Below the pieces are notes generated by a model, which made no database searches, was not told the DNA's origin, and saw only the letters and a program-made list of their open reading frames with translations. A stretch of 64,000 nucleotides of DNA from JAKOUY01 sp037045185 (GTDB lineage Bacteria > Actinomycetota > Acidimicrobiia > Acidimicrobiales > Ilumatobacteraceae): contig JBAOHQ010000004.1 in NCBI GenBank assembly GCA_037045185.1, positions 806,001 through 870,000 on the forward strand. Direction: 5' to 3'. The translations under genes were made by a program, and so were the position numbers. Below are positions 17,134 to 26,853 of the stretch, piece after piece (position 1 is the stretch's first letter; every line of letters starts with the position of its first letter).

Positions 17134-18196
17134 GTGAGTCAACCGGCCCCTGCTTCGCTGGCGCGGATCGCCGCCCGGGTCGAGCATCGCCTGGCCGAGG
17201 TGCTCGCCGCCGAGCAGGCCGCGCTGGTCGGCGTTCGAGGTGGACCTGTCCGAGCCCGTCGGCGAGGTCGCTCGCCTGGTGCTGGGCGGCGGCAAGCGTC
17301 TCCGCCCGGCCTTCGCCCACTGGGGCTACGCCGTCGCCGGTGGCGACGTGGACGACCAGCTCATCGTCGACGCCGGCGCGGCGCTGGAGCTGATGCACGC
17401 CTTCGCCCTGTTCCACGACGACGTGATGGACGACGCCGAGCGGCGCCGCGGCCAGCTCACGACGCACACCGTGTTCGGCGCCAAGCACCGTGACGCCGGC
17501 TGGAGCGGCGAGGATCGACGCTTCGGCGAGGGTGTCGCCATCCTCGTGGGTGACCTGGCCTTCGTCTATGCCGATCAGTTGATGGTCAACGCCAACCCGC
17601 GGGCCTGGCAGGTGTGGAACGAGTTGCGCATCGAGCTGAACATCGGCCAGATGCTGGACATCCTCGGCAGCGTGCGCGTCGAGCGCCGCCTGGACTACTG
17701 CGAGCGGATCTGCCGCTACAAGAGCGGCAAATACACCATCGAGCGACCGCTGCACCTCGGCGCCCTGTTGGCCTCGCCCGAGCGCGGCGTGGCGCTGATC
17801 GGGCCGCTCAGCGCCTACGGCCTTCCCCTGGGCGATGCCTTCCAGATGCGCGACGACGTGATGGGCGCCTTCGGTGACGCCTCGGTGACGGGCAAGCCGG
17901 TGGGTGGCGACCTGCGCGAGGGCAAGCCCACCCCGTTGCTGGCCCGAGCCGTTGCCGCCGCCACCCCGGCGCAGCGTGAGATCCTGGACCGTGTGGGCCG
18001 CTCAACGCTCACGGATCGGGATGTGGGTGAGATCCAGCAGGCCATCGTCGACACCGGCGCCCTGGCCGACCTGGAGGCCACCATCACTCGGCTCACCGAC
18101 GAAGCCCTCGGTGCGCTGGACGGCCTCGATGCCTCCCCGGAGGTCCGCGCCGAGTTGGTCGACCTGGCCACCTACGTGAGCCAGCGCACGACGTAG
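17134..18196 (+). CDS. Polyprenyl diphosphate synthase, GGPP-synthase-like (frame interrupted at 17221)
   Basis: Trans-prenyltransferase of about 353 aa condensing isopentenyl diphosphate with allylic diphosphates. First Asp-rich motif DDVMD in LFHDDVMDDAERRRG; GGGKRLRPAF for substrate binding; second motif RDDVMGAFGD followed by TGKPVGGDLREGKPT, the form usual in actinobacterial GGPP synthases. Residues 1-29 are in one frame and the rest in the +1 frame; deleting the G at 17221 joins EQA to RWSAFEVDL. Product length cannot be read off safely; GGPP or longer chains for menaquinone or carotenoids are possible. Confidence 0.88.
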
Positions 18197-18224
18197 CCGA
18201 CCGTTGCGTCCCGGCGCCGTCCCG

Positions 18225-18230
18225 TAGCAT
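18225..18230 (+). promoter_or_regulatory. -10 box TAGCAT for LysM lipoprotein
   Basis: TAGCAT ends 7 nt before the ATG at 18238; this favours 18238 over the ATG at 18229, which would overlap the box. Confidence 0.55.
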
Positions 18231-18237
18231 GACCGCC

Positions 18238-18600
18238 ATGGGTCGCCTCCGCCTCATGGTCCTCGGTGTGCTGTCCGTGGTGCTCACGGTGGTGGCAGCG
18301 GCGTGCGGTGACGACGGCCAGGCCTCGGGGACCCTGCCGCCCATCGAGACCACCACGACCACCACCACGGAGGCGCCCACCACCACCACGGTGCCCAGCC
18401 GGTACCGGGTCAAGGCCGGCGATCAGCTCGGGCTGATCTGCAAGAAGTGGGGTCTCGACATCAAAGAGGTCATGGCGCTGAACAACATCACCAACCAGGA
18501 CCACATCTTCCGCGGTCAGGTGCTGAAGCTGCCGCCGCCGACGATCCCGCCATCGACCACCAGCACGTCGACCACAACGACCACCATCGACCCCGGTTGA
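18238..18600 (+). CDS. LysM-domain lipoprotein
   Basis: Exported protein of 120 aa. The signal peptide ends in a lipobox-like VVAAAC at Cys22, so lipid anchoring is likely. A Thr-rich linker (TTTTTTTEAPTTTT) leads to one LysM domain (YRVKAGDQLGLICKKWGLD...IFRGQVLKLP, residues ~55-100), which binds peptidoglycan; a second Thr/Ser-rich stretch forms the C-terminus. It probably tethers the envelope layers; no enzymatic domain is present. Confidence 0.85.
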   Translation: MGRLRLMVLGVLSVVLTVVAAACGDDGQASGTLPPIETTTTTTTEAPTTTTVPSRYRVKAGDQLGLICKKWGLDIKEVMALNNITNQDHIFRGQVLKLPPPTIPPSTTSTSTTTTTIDPG

Positions 18601-18606
18601 TCGCAG

Positions 18607-18628
18607 GATCGTTTGGTACCAAACGATC
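18607..18628. promoter_or_regulatory. Perfect 22-bp palindrome (operator or terminator)
   Basis: Arms GATCGTTTGGT and ACCAAACGATC abut with no spacer. It begins 6 nt after the LysM gene stop and lies 56 nt before the -10 box of the next gene. As DNA it looks like an operator for a dimeric repressor such as a TetR-family protein; as RNA it can form a 9-bp stem with GTAC loop. No T-run follows. Confidence 0.6.
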
Positions 18629-18683
18629 TGTGACTGTTGGCACGATGGCCGAGGACGCCCGGCTCGGGCGGAATGGTGAGGAC

Positions 18684-18689
18684 TACGAT
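18684..18689 (+). promoter_or_regulatory. -10 box TACGAT
   Basis: TACGAT ends 8 nt before the ATG at 18698 of the putative oxygenase. Confidence 0.5.
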
Positions 18690-18697
18690 TCCTCGCT

Positions 18698-19397
18698 ATG
18701 AGCTTCTGGCCGACTGAAGAACACTGGAGCGTCGAGATCCCTCTCGACACCAAGCACTATCGGATGCCGCAGCTCGCCGAGACGGGCTTCGTTGCGTTGG
18801 CGCCTGCCAATTTCGATGTCCCCGAAGACGAGTACCTCGGTCTCGAGTACATGGATTGGAAGAGCGGTGGCGACACCAACTTCGCTCCGTTAGCCTCGGC
18901 CGACGGCGAATTGGACTGCCGCGGCTTCTGGGACAAGGGCAAGACCGACAAGGACGCCCTGTGGACGGTGAACGCCGACAAGGCCCCGACGTTGAAGAAG
19001 TACGTCGACTCGATCGGCGCCAACTTCGGACGGGTGCGGATCATCAAGCTCGAGCCCCAGGACCGTGAGGTCGCCCTGCGCAGCTTCCACCGCGACGACA
19101 ACAACCGCTTCAACCCCGAGAACGAGGGTTGGGTCGTGCGCACGTGGGTGGAGCTGACCGACAACCCGGACAGCTACATGCTGCTGATGGATCTCGACGA
19201 CAAGCACCTGCCCATCGCCGGCACCGAGCGGCGCGTCCCGCTCCCGCGTGGCGCTCGCTTCGTGGTGGACACCCAGCGGCTGTGGCACGTCGTGGTGCAC
19301 AACGGTGACACGCCGCGCTATGCGTTGATCACCAGCGTGGAGAAGCTCCCCGCACCTGTCGGAGTGGATCGACACCCAGGTGCCGGCTCACGTCTGA
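18698..19397 (+). CDS. Putative Fe(II)/2-oxoglutarate-type oxygenase (frame interrupted near 19350)
   Basis: Protein of about 232 aa that I do not assign to a named family. Two conserved-looking segments suggest a double-stranded beta-helix oxygenase: an HxD-like motif in RSFHRDDNNRF and a distal His with a following Arg in RLWHVVVHNGDTPRYAL. The frame is open to 20464, but the real C-terminus lies in the +1 frame: removing one C from CTCCCC at 19348-19351 gives EKLPHLSEWIDTQVPAHV and a stop at 19395-19397. Everything after that in the original frame is antisense to the next gene. Substrate unknown; the 22-bp palindrome upstream may regulate it. Confidence 0.65.
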
Positions 19398-19441
19398 CGT
19401 GCGCCGGGCGGGTTGACCCGCCGGACAACCGACCGCGTGCG

Positions 19442-20479
19442 TCAGTCGCGGCGTCGCCCCGAACGGCGTCGCGGCGCGCCGTGAGACGCCGACCCGGCGG
19501 TGCTCGCCGACGGCGCCTGATTGCTGAGCGCCCCGAGTTCGCCGACGATGGTGCTCACGTCCGGCGGGCGGCGTCCCCCGGCCGCCACCTCGGCGAGCCC
19601 GGCGTCCACGCCGCGGCGGATCGCCGCCAGATGCTCGGGCGTCGTCCCGCAACAGCCGCCGACGATGCGTACCCCGGCGTGCACGGCAAGACGCCCGTAG
19701 CGCTCCATCAGGTCGGGGCTACCCGAGTACACCACCTCCGAGCCGCGCACGTGGGGGATCCCGCAGTTGCCCTTGGAGATCACCGACCCGCGGTCGGTGT
19801 CCATGTGCGCCACGGTGACCAGGATGTCCGCGGCGCCCACCCCGCAGTTGGCCCCGGTGGCGACGGGCGGCACCGGCAGCGCGCCGAACACGGCCGAGAA
19901 GTCGGCGGGGTGGATGCCCATCATCGTCCGCCCGGCAGTGTCGAACGAGCCGGTCACCGTGTAGGGCAGCCCGGCGGCGATGGAGGCCTCGGCGGCGGCC
20001 ACCATCTCCTCGGCAGCCGACATGGTCTCGATCCAGGCCACGTCGGCCCCGCCGTCACGGAGCCCTTCGATCTGCTCGGTGAAGATGGCGACGGCCTCGG
20101 CGTGCGTCATCGGCCCGAGCGGCTCGAACAGCGCTCCGGTGGGGCCCACCGACCCGGCCACCACGACCGGCCGATCCGCGGCGTCGGCCACCTGGCGGGC
20201 GAGGGCGGCGCTGGCCTGGTTCAGCTCGCGGACTCGGGCCTGAGCATGGTGCAGCGCCAGCCGGCTGGCGTTGGCCCCGAAGGTGTTGGTCAGCACGATG
20301 TCGGCCCCGGCGTCGACGAAGCGCTGGTACAGCGAGGTCACACGCTCGGGATGATCGGCGTTCCACAGTTCGGGCGGGTCACCCGGCCCGAGACCCATGT
20401 CCATGTAGTTGGTCCCCGTGGCGCCGTCGGCGATGAGCACCACGTTGACGTCGAGCAGTTCTGACAGCGAGCTACGCAC
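19442..20479 (-). CDS. Betaine/homocysteine S-methyltransferase-family protein
   Basis: Zinc-dependent methyltransferase of 345 aa transferring a methyl group to homocysteine. The N-terminus has DGATGTNYMDMGLGPGDPPE, typical of bacterial betaine-homocysteine methyltransferases; TNTFGANASRL follows; zinc ligands are Cys in GANCG and the Cys pair in GGCCGTTPEH. The C-terminal ~35 residues are Ser/Ala/Arg-rich and probably disordered. The methyl donor (betaine, DMSP or S-methylmethionine) is inferred from the GATGTNYMDMG signature and is not certain. GTG start at 20479, with TAGCCT (20488-20493, minus) 8 nt upstream. Confidence 0.86.
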   Translation of the reverse strand: MRSSLSELLDVNVVLIADGATGTNYMDMGLGPGDPPELWNADHPERVTSLYQRFVDAGADIVLTNTFGANASRLALHHAQARVRELNQASAALARQVADAADRPVVVAGSVGPTGALFEPLGPMTHAEAVAIFTEQIEGLRDGGADVAWIETMSAAEEMVAAAEASIAAGLPYTVTGSFDTAGRTMMGIHPADFSAVFGALPVPPVATGANCGVGAADILVTVAHMDTDRGSVISKGNCGIPHVRGSEVVYSGSPDLMERYGRLAVHAGVRIVGGCCGTTPEHLAAIRRGVDAGLAEVAAGGRRPPDVSTIVGELGALSNQAPSASTAGSASHGAPRRRSGRRRD

Positions 20480-20487
20480 GTGGATCG

Positions 20488-20493
20488 AGGCTA
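20488..20493 (-). promoter_or_regulatory. -10 box TAGCCT for the homocysteine methyltransferase
   Basis: On the minus strand TAGCCT ends 8 nt before the GTG at 20479, inside the 22-bp gap to the glycosidase stop, so this gene need not depend on read-through from the glycosidase. Confidence 0.5.
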
Positions 20494-20501
20494 CGGCCGG
20501 A

Positions 20502-21875
20502 TCACAGCCCGTTGGCGGCGATCACCCCGGCGTACCAGTCCGCCGACGCCTTCGGCGTGCGCGCCAACGTGTCGAAGTCGACGTGGACGATGCCGAAGCG
20601 TTGCGAGTAGCCCCAGGCCCACTCGAAGTTGTCGAGGAACGACCACAGCATGTAGCCGCGCACGTCGACTCCAGCGGTGATGGCGTCGTGCAGGGCGCGC
20701 AGGTGGGCATCGAGGTAGCGGATCCGGACCGTGTCATCGACCAGCCCGTCGATGACGGCGACGTCGTAGGCGGCGCCGTTCTCGTGGATCGTCAACGGCA
20801 TCGTCGGGGCGTCGGCGGCGATCCGGCGCAGCAGGTCGGTCAGCGCCCCGGGGGTGATCCGCCAGCCGATCCCGGTGAGCTCACCATCGGGCGCCAGCGA
20901 CACCGCCTTCGTCGTGCCCGGCCAGGCGAGGTGGGCCTGTCGACCGGCCGGCGAGGCCGGGTCGGCGATCAGTGCCGAGGTGTAGTAGTTGATGCCCAGT
21001 CCGTCGATGGGGGCATGCAGCGCGCCGATGTCGCCCGCCTCCACGAACGACCAATCGGTGATCGTGCGGGTCGTGTCGACGAGCGCGTCGGGGTAGCCGT
21101 GCCCGAGCGCCGGGTCGAGGAAGATGCGGTTGGAGATGAGGTCCACGTGTTCGGTGGCGCGCCGATCGGCCGGATCGTCGGACGCCGGGTAGACCTGGTG
21201 GACGTTCAACGTCAGGCTGATGGCGGCCGACGACGGCAGCACGCAGCGCAGTGCGCTCACCGCCCTGGCGTGGGCCAGGTTGAGGTGGTGTGCCACCCGG
21301 AACGCCTCACCGGCATCGGTGTGGCCGGGAGCATGGTCGCCCGATGCGTACCCGAGAAACGCGCTGCACCACGGTTCGTTGAACGTGGTGAACGACGGGA
21401 CCCTGTCCCCGAGCGCCTCGGCCACCAGCGCGGCGTAGTCCACGTAGGCGTCCACGGTGTCGCGGCTGAGCCAGCCGCCCTCGTCGTCCAACGCCTGGGG
21501 GAGGTCCCAGTGAAACAGCGTGACGAGCGGGGCAATGCCCCGTTCGAGCAGGCCGTCCACCAGTCGTCGGTAGAAGTCGAGCCCGGCCTCGCTGACCGGG
21601 CCTCGCCCCTTGGGGATCACCCGCGGCCAGGCGACGGAGAACCGGTAGGTCTGGATCCCGAGCCGGGACATCAGGTCGAGGTCGCCCTCCAGGCGGTGGT
21701 AGTGGTCACAGGCGACGTCACCGGTGTCACCGCCCAGCACCCTGCCCGGCGCCCGGCAGAACGTGTCCCAGATGCTCGCGCCGCGCCCGTCGGCGTCGAC
21801 CGCACCCTCGATTTGATACGCCGAGGTCGCCGTCCCCCACTGGAACCCATCTGGGAAGCGGTGGGTGAGGCTCAC
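20502..21875 (-). CDS. Glycoside hydrolase family 1 beta-glucosidase
   Basis: Cytoplasmic beta-glycosidase of 457 aa (no signal peptide). The family opening FPDGFQWGTATSAYQIEGA is present; acid/base Glu in TFNEPW and nucleophile Glu in IHENGAAY are both intact, as are DTF and SVAWPRV. Residues near the C-terminus (FLDNFEWAWGYSQRFG) complete the subsite. The GTG at 21875 starts directly before the conserved region, with CAGGAT 6 nt upstream as possible -10; an extended in-frame start would overlap the divergent LRV gene. Substrate is likely cellobiose or other beta-glucosides. Confidence 0.92.
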   Translation of the reverse strand: MSLTHRFPDGFQWGTATSAYQIEGAVDADGRGASIWDTFCRAPGRVLGGDTGDVACDHYHRLEGDLDLMSRLGIQTYRFSVAWPRVIPKGRGPVSEAGLDFYRRLVDGLLERGIAPLVTLFHWDLPQALDDEGGWLSRDTVDAYVDYAALVAEALGDRVPSFTTFNEPWCSAFLGYASGDHAPGHTDAGEAFRVAHHLNLAHARAVSALRCVLPSSAAISLTLNVHQVYPASDDPADRRATEHVDLISNRIFLDPALGHGYPDALVDTTRTITDWSFVEAGDIGALHAPIDGLGINYYTSALIADPASPAGRQAHLAWPGTTKAVSLAPDGELTGIGWRITPGALTDLLRRIAADAPTMPLTIHENGAAYDVAVIDGLVDDTVRIRYLDAHLRALHDAITAGVDVRGYMLWSFLDNFEWAWGYSQRFGIVHVDFDTLARTPKASADWYAGVIAANGL

Positions 21876-21933
21876 TGGGACATCCTGCCATGCGGACGCG
21901 GGCACCTCCCCGGCGTCACGCTCCACACGCCCG

Positions 21934-21939
21934 TAGGCT
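21934..21939 (+). promoter_or_regulatory. -10 box TAGGCT for the LRV-repeat gene
   Basis: TAGGCT ends 7 nt before the GTG at 21947. Confidence 0.55.
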
Positions 21940-21946
21940 TTCTGGC

Positions 21947-23920
21947 GTGACCGAGGCGGAGGACTTGGGCGCTGCACTCGACAGTTCGAGTCCCGAGGAG
22001 CTGGAGCGGTTGGCTACGTCCACCTCGGTGCGTGTGCGGGTGCTGGTTGCGGGAAACGGCGTGACACCCGTCGCGGTCGTGAGTCGGCTTGCTACTGATC
22101 TGGAAGAGCGTGTTCGCCGTGGTGGTGACCCGCCGCGCAGACCTACCTCCCGAGACAGGGCGCGATCTTCGCCTCGACCCGGTGCGTTCGGTCCGTCGGC
22201 TCGCTCAACGACGCCACCCCCTCGCGGTCGGCGAACTGGTGGAGTGCCTCCGTCAGGGACTCGTCGACGGGTTTCGATCGAGTCAGCTGATCGACTACCT
22301 CGACGATGAGGCAGTATGCGAGGAGGTCACCTCGTCGCTGTCGCACCCGATGGGCGTGTGGTTTCTGGCCCGGCACGGCCGGATGTCGCCACGGGCTGCA
22401 GTGCAGGTGGTGCGTAGCTACCCGCACCTCATCCGTGTGTTGGCCGACAATGAGCGATTGAGTCCAGTCACACTCGGCGCGCTCCTCCGAGCGTCTCACG
22501 TCGACGGGTCCGCATCCGACGTAGTCGCGTCCACGACTCGCTGCCGAGGCGGCGCCGTGGCACCGCCGTCTTCGCGAGCCGGGCATCGTTCGCGCTCATC
22601 GCATCCGCCGCACCGGACGCGATTCGCTGCCGTGGCCGCTGCGTCTCATGAAGGTCAACGCGGATGTCGCTCGAGCACGAGCCCAGTGCGTGCCGCTTGG
22701 ACCCGTGGGCCAGTTGCTGATGCTTGCTCGGCGGTGGGACGTACGCGGCCGCGTTGGCCGCCAATCCGGCACTGCGCCCAAGGATCGCCGTACTACTGTC
22801 TCGTGACCAACAGTGGAGCGTGCGGCATGCCTTGGCCGTGAGCGGTGCCATCTCGGCCTGGTCGCACCGGTCGCTCGACTCCGAACACCCCGCGGTTCGC
22901 CTGGCTCTGGCTGCTCAGCCGGCGCTTCCTGCGCACCTTGTCGCCAGGCTGGCGAACGATCCAAGCCCGTTCGTGCGTGCGGTCGCCTTGCGCCATCCTG
23001 CCTTGAATCCGGTTGTCCTGCGCGGACGGGCTGCAGACGCCCGGGCGCCAGCCTGGCTGCTGAGATCGATCGCGATCAACCCGTCGTGTCCCGACGACCT
23101 ACGCGAGGAGCTACTCGTCCTGTTGAGTGTCGGGGGCGCTGGTGAGTGGGACCCGACCTTCGATCCGCTGACCGAGGCGGGGAATCCTGGGTCAGTCGCC
23201 GATTCTCCATTCGCGAACATCACCGAATTGGCCCGTGCCGGTGGGGTCAGGTCTCCCCTCTGGTCGGTCCGAGCCAGGTGGTCCGCCGAGTGCCGAACGA
23301 TGCAGATCCCACAGCTTCGCGAGCTCGCTCGGGACTGTGCCCCTGGAGTGCGGCTGACCGCGGCGCGGTTCACGTCCGCCCCGGTGTTGCAGGAGCTGCG
23401 AAACGATGCTGTGCCCTCCGTCGCCAGCTGGGCTGGTCGAACGCTCGCGGGAATGCCACGTTCAACGCGAACTCGGCGAGCGAGAGCCCTGGCCAACCCC
23501 TGGATTCAGTCGCTGCTGGTGGTGATTGGAATCGCCGGCGCGTTCAACGTGCTCAGCCATCGATCTCGCTACTCGCCGCCCCGGCCGGTCACGTATTCTG
23601 AGCGGGTGGTCCTGGCGAGGGATGAAGTGCGTGGTTGCCCGCCGTTGGGGATGACGATCGTGGTCCTGCGAGACCCGGAGAGTGGCCAACTTGCCGTTCA
23701 GCTCGCAGCCGAACAGCGGGACACGTTCGTGGAATCTGCCGACCTCGTGAACGTTGACCGAGTTCCTGTTCCCTCAACGGCCGCTCCGCTGACGTTGGCA
23801 GTTCGCCCAATGGACGGGCGACCGATACGACTCCGACTGTGGCTCGGTGAATCGACCAGGACGGTCGATATCGACCTACGAGAGATCGCACTGGGCCGGA
23901 CCGAGGTCGTCTGCGAATGA
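21947..23920 (+). CDS. Membrane-anchored LRV-repeat protein (three frame interruptions)
   Basis: About 656 aa. The N-terminal ~490 residues are alpha-helical variant leucine-rich (LRV) repeats: segments such as VRVRVLVAGNGVTPVAVVSRLATD, WSVRHALAV and VRLALAAQPALPAHLVARLAND follow the V-R-x-A-x-A-x-N-P-x-x-P...L pattern. One membrane helix follows (WIQSLLVVIGIAGAFNVL), then a ~120-residue C-terminal domain with two Cys, probably outside. The reading frame steps +1 at 22117-22118 (extra C), near 22530 and at 22747-22748 (extra G); reading across them gives continuous repeat pattern. It overlaps the MoxR ATPase start by 4 bp. Function unknown; LRV and HEAT repeats usually bind proteins. Confidence 0.7.
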
Positions 23921-24897
23921 CGAGCGTCGTCCGACGAGCACTTGGGGTTGCTGTCGCCTGCCGATGTCCTGTGCTGCTGTGGGGTGTTCCCGGCACCGGC
24001 AAGACGTCAGCTGTCACCGAGATGGCCGCGGCAAGCGAATGGCCGCTGGAGGTCGTGATCGCAAGCATCCGCGAGCCCTCGGACTTCGCAGGCCTACCCG
24101 TCGTCAGCAACGGATCAGTGGACTTTGCGCCGCCACGGTGGGCCTCACGGCTGGTCGATGCAGGGCGCGGGGTGTTGTTCCTCGACGAGATCTCGACGGC
24201 GCCGCCTGCCGTCCAGGCGGCGCTTCTCCGGGTCGTGCTCGAACGCCATGTTGGCGACCTTCGGATCCCGGACGAGGTCGCCATCGTCGCGGCCGCCAAT
24301 GCGACCGACCAGGCCGCCGATGGGTGGGACCTTGCGGCTCCGCTCGCGAACCGGTTCTGTCACCTCGACTGGCAGATCAGTGCGTCGGAGTGGGCGGACG
24401 GAATGATCGGCGGCTTCGACCCGGTGACGATCCGATCGTTGGACCCTGTGGAACTCGCTCGAAGAACGGCCCACTACGACGCCGTGATCGGATCGTTCGT
24501 CGCCCGCCGATCGGGGCTGCTCAGCCAACTGCCCACCGACTCTAGCGTGGCGGGTCGGGCGTGGGCGTCCCCACGAACGTGGTCGATGGCCGCAAAGCTC
24601 CTTGCCGCGGGGGATCTCGCTGGTGCCGGCGCCGACGTGTCATCGATGCTCGTCGCGGGTTGTGTCGGCCCGGCGGCTGCCTTGGAGTTCGCCGTGTGGG
24701 CGGCTGAGCTCCGATCTTCCCGATGCCGAAGCAGTGCTGAGCGATCCCGCCTCGTTCATCGTTCCCGAGCGGGGCGATCGTGCCCACAGCGCGCTCTCTA
24801 GCGGTCGTCGCCGCCGTTCGCGGCAGATCTGACGCCGCAGCGGTGGGCGTCCGCGGTCGAGGCCGTCGGACGGGCTGTCGACAGCGGCCACGGGTGA
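23917..24897 (+). CDS. MoxR-type AAA ATPase (three frame interruptions near the 3' end)
   Basis: AAA+ ATPase of about 325 aa. Walker A GVPGTGKTSAV is at residues 24-34; Walker B GVLFLDEIST near 90; sensor-1 VAIVAAANATD near 125; arginine-finger region PLANRF near 148. MoxR ATPases remodel partner proteins, often with von Willebrand A domain proteins; none is encoded here. The first ~265 residues are in one frame. Removing an extra C (24711-24712), A (24800) and G (24822) restores a C-terminus DLPDAEAVLSDPASF...RADLTPQRWASAVEAV ending at 24895-24897. Translation is coupled to the LRV protein, the likely client or partner. Confidence 0.8.
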
Positions 24898-24900
24898 GGC

Positions 24901-26853
24901 TCACTGGCGGCCGGCGGCGGCGAGGTGGGCGACGTCGTCCATGATCTTGGCCAGCTCGAAGTCCTTCGGGGTGTAGACACGGGCGACGCCGGCGTCGACC
25001 AGTCGCTGGCGATCGTCGTCGGGGATGATCCCGCCCACCACCACCGGTGCATCACATCCGGCGGCGCGCAGGCCGCGCACGACGGCCGGCACCAACTCGA
25101 GGTGCGAACCCGACAGGATCGACAGGCCGACCACGTCGGGGTCCTCGTCCACGGCCGAGGCGACGATCTGCTCGGGCGTCAGGCGGATCCCGCTGTACAC
25201 GACCTCCATCCCGGCGTCCCGTGCGGCGACGGCGATCTGCTCGGCGCCGTTGCTGTGCCCGTCGAGGCCCGGCTTGGCGACCAGGAAGCGCGGCGGGCCA
25301 CCAGGCATCGAGCGCACGTAGTCGGCCACTCCGGCCAATTCGCCGGTGCGCTTGCCCACCGCGGCCGACACGCCCGTCGGGGCGCGGAACTCACCGAACA
25401 CCTCGCGCAGCGCCGCGGCCCACTCACCGGTGGTCCCGCCGGCGCGGGCCAGGGCGATGGACGGCTCCATGATGTTCGTGTCCCCCAGCGCGGCCGCGCG
25501 TAGGTCGTCCAGCGCGGCGCGCACGGCCGCCTCGTCACGCCCGGCCCGCCAGGCGATCACGTCGTCGATCATCTCCCGCTCCACGGCCGGATCCACCGTG
25601 AGGATGTTGCCGGGCGTGTCCAGCGGTGAGTGGGTGGTCTCGGTGAAGGCGTTGACGCCCACCACGCGCAACTCGCCGGCCTCGATCCGCCGGGTTCGCT
25701 CGGCCATCGATCGGACCAACCGGCCCTTCAGCTCGTCGACCGCCTCGAAGGCCCCGCCGAGGGCCAGGACGTCTTGCAGTTCGGCCCAGGCGGCGTCGGC
25801 CAGCTCCGCGGTGCGGGACTCCACCACGTGGGACCCAGTGAACAGGTCGTCGTACTCCAACAGGTCGCTCTCGAACGCCAGCACTTGTTGCATTCGCAAC
25901 GACCACTGTTGGTCCCATGGGCGTGGCAGGCCCAGAGCCTCGTTCCATGCCGGAAGTTGCACGCTGCGCGCCCTGGCGTCCTTGGACAGCGTGACGGCCA
26001 GCATCTCCAGCACGATGCGCTGCACGTTGTTCTCCGGCTGGGCCTCGGTGAGCCCCAGCGAGTTGACCTGCACGCCGTAGCGGAACCGGCGGTCCTTGGC
26101 AGATTGCACGCCGTAGCGTTCCTGGCCGATGCGGTCCCACAGCTGGGTGAAGGCGCGCATCTTGCACATCTCCTCGACGAAGCGGATGCCGGCGTTGACG
26201 AAGAAGGAGATGGCCCCGAACACCTGGCCGAACCGCTCCGGCGGCACCTGGCCGCTGTCGCGCACCGCGTCGAGCACGTCGATCGCCGTGGCCATCGAGT
26301 AGGCGATCTCCTGCACCGGCGTGGCGCCGGCCTCTTGCAGGTGGTAGCTGCACACGTTCATCGGGTTCCACTTCGGGGCGTGATGAGCGCACCACGCCAC
26401 CATGTCCACGATCAGCCGCTTGGAGGGGACCGGCGGGAAGATGTAGGTCCCGCGGCTCAGGTACTCCTTGACGATGTCGTTCTGGGTGGTGCCGCGCAGC
26501 GCGGCGGTCGGCACGCCGTGCTCGGCGGCGTTGGCCACGTAGAGCGCCAGCAGCCACGCCGCCGTGGCGTTGATGGTCATCGAGGTGTTCATCTGCCCGG
26601 GTGGGATGCCGTCGAGCAGGGTGCGCATGTGGCCAAGGTGCACCACCGGCACGCCCACCTTGCCCACCTCGCCGCGGGCCAGCACGTGATCAGGGTCGTA
26701 GCCGGTCTGGGTGGGCAGGTCGAAGGCGATGGACAGGCCGGTCTGGCCCTTGGCCAGGTTGGTGCGGTACAGGGCGTTGGACGCGCCAGCGGTGGAGTGC
26801 CCGGAGTAGGTGCGCATCATCCACGGTTCGTCTCGACGTGGTGGCTCGGTCAT
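24901..26853 (-). CDS. meaA: MeaA-type coenzyme-B12-dependent acyl-CoA mutase (ethylmalonyl/methylmalonyl-CoA mutase family)
   Basis: Radical mutase of 650 aa that rearranges the carbon skeleton of a branched acyl-CoA. The substrate barrel begins WMMRTYSGHSTAGASNALYR and contains AFDLPTQTGYDPDHVLARGEVGKVGVP, the MeaA-type sequence; the C-terminal B12 domain (last ~130 residues) has DGHSNGAEQI (the D-x-H-x-x-G cobalamin motif) and GLSILSGSHL. MeaA homologues are ethylmalonyl-CoA mutases in acetate assimilation, and some act in other acyl-CoA conversions; no crotonyl-CoA carboxylase/reductase is in this window to decide. The ATG at 26853 is preceded by a strong AGGAGG, and overlaps the aat stop as ATGA. 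Earlier in-frame starts would be antisense to nothing but lie inside aat. Confidence 0.88.
   Translation of the reverse strand: MTEPPRRDEPWMMRTYSGHSTAGASNALYRTNLAKGQTGLSIAFDLPTQTGYDPDHVLARGEVGKVGVPVVHLGHMRTLLDGIPPGQMNTSMTINATAAWLLALYVANAAEHGVPTAALRGTTQNDIVKEYLSRGTYIFPPVPSKRLIVDMVAWCAHHAPKWNPMNVCSYHLQEAGATPVQEIAYSMATAIDVLDAVRDSGQVPPERFGQVFGAISFFVNAGIRFVEEMCKMRAFTQLWDRIGQERYGVQSAKDRRFRYGVQVNSLGLTEAQPENNVQRIVLEMLAVTLSKDARARSVQLPAWNEALGLPRPWDQQWSLRMQQVLAFESDLLEYDDLFTGSHVVESRTAELADAAWAELQDVLALGGAFEAVDELKGRLVRSMAERTRRIEAGELRVVGVNAFTETTHSPLDTPGNILTVDPAVEREMIDDVIAWRAGRDEAAVRAALDDLRAAALGDTNIMEPSIALARAGGTTGEWAAALREVFGEFRAPTGVSAAVGKRTGELAGVADYVRSMPGGPPRFLVAKPGLDGHSNGAEQIAVAARDAGMEVVYSGIRLTPEQIVASAVDEDPDVVGLSILSGSHLELVPAVVRGLRAAGCDAPVVVGGIIPDDDRQRLVDAGVARVYTPKDFELAKIMDDVAHLAAAGRQ

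Noticed and set aside
19398..20464. C-terminal extension of the putative oxygenase to position 20464
   Set aside because: This stretch is antisense to the homocysteine methyltransferase; the +1 frame gives a natural C-terminus at 19397.
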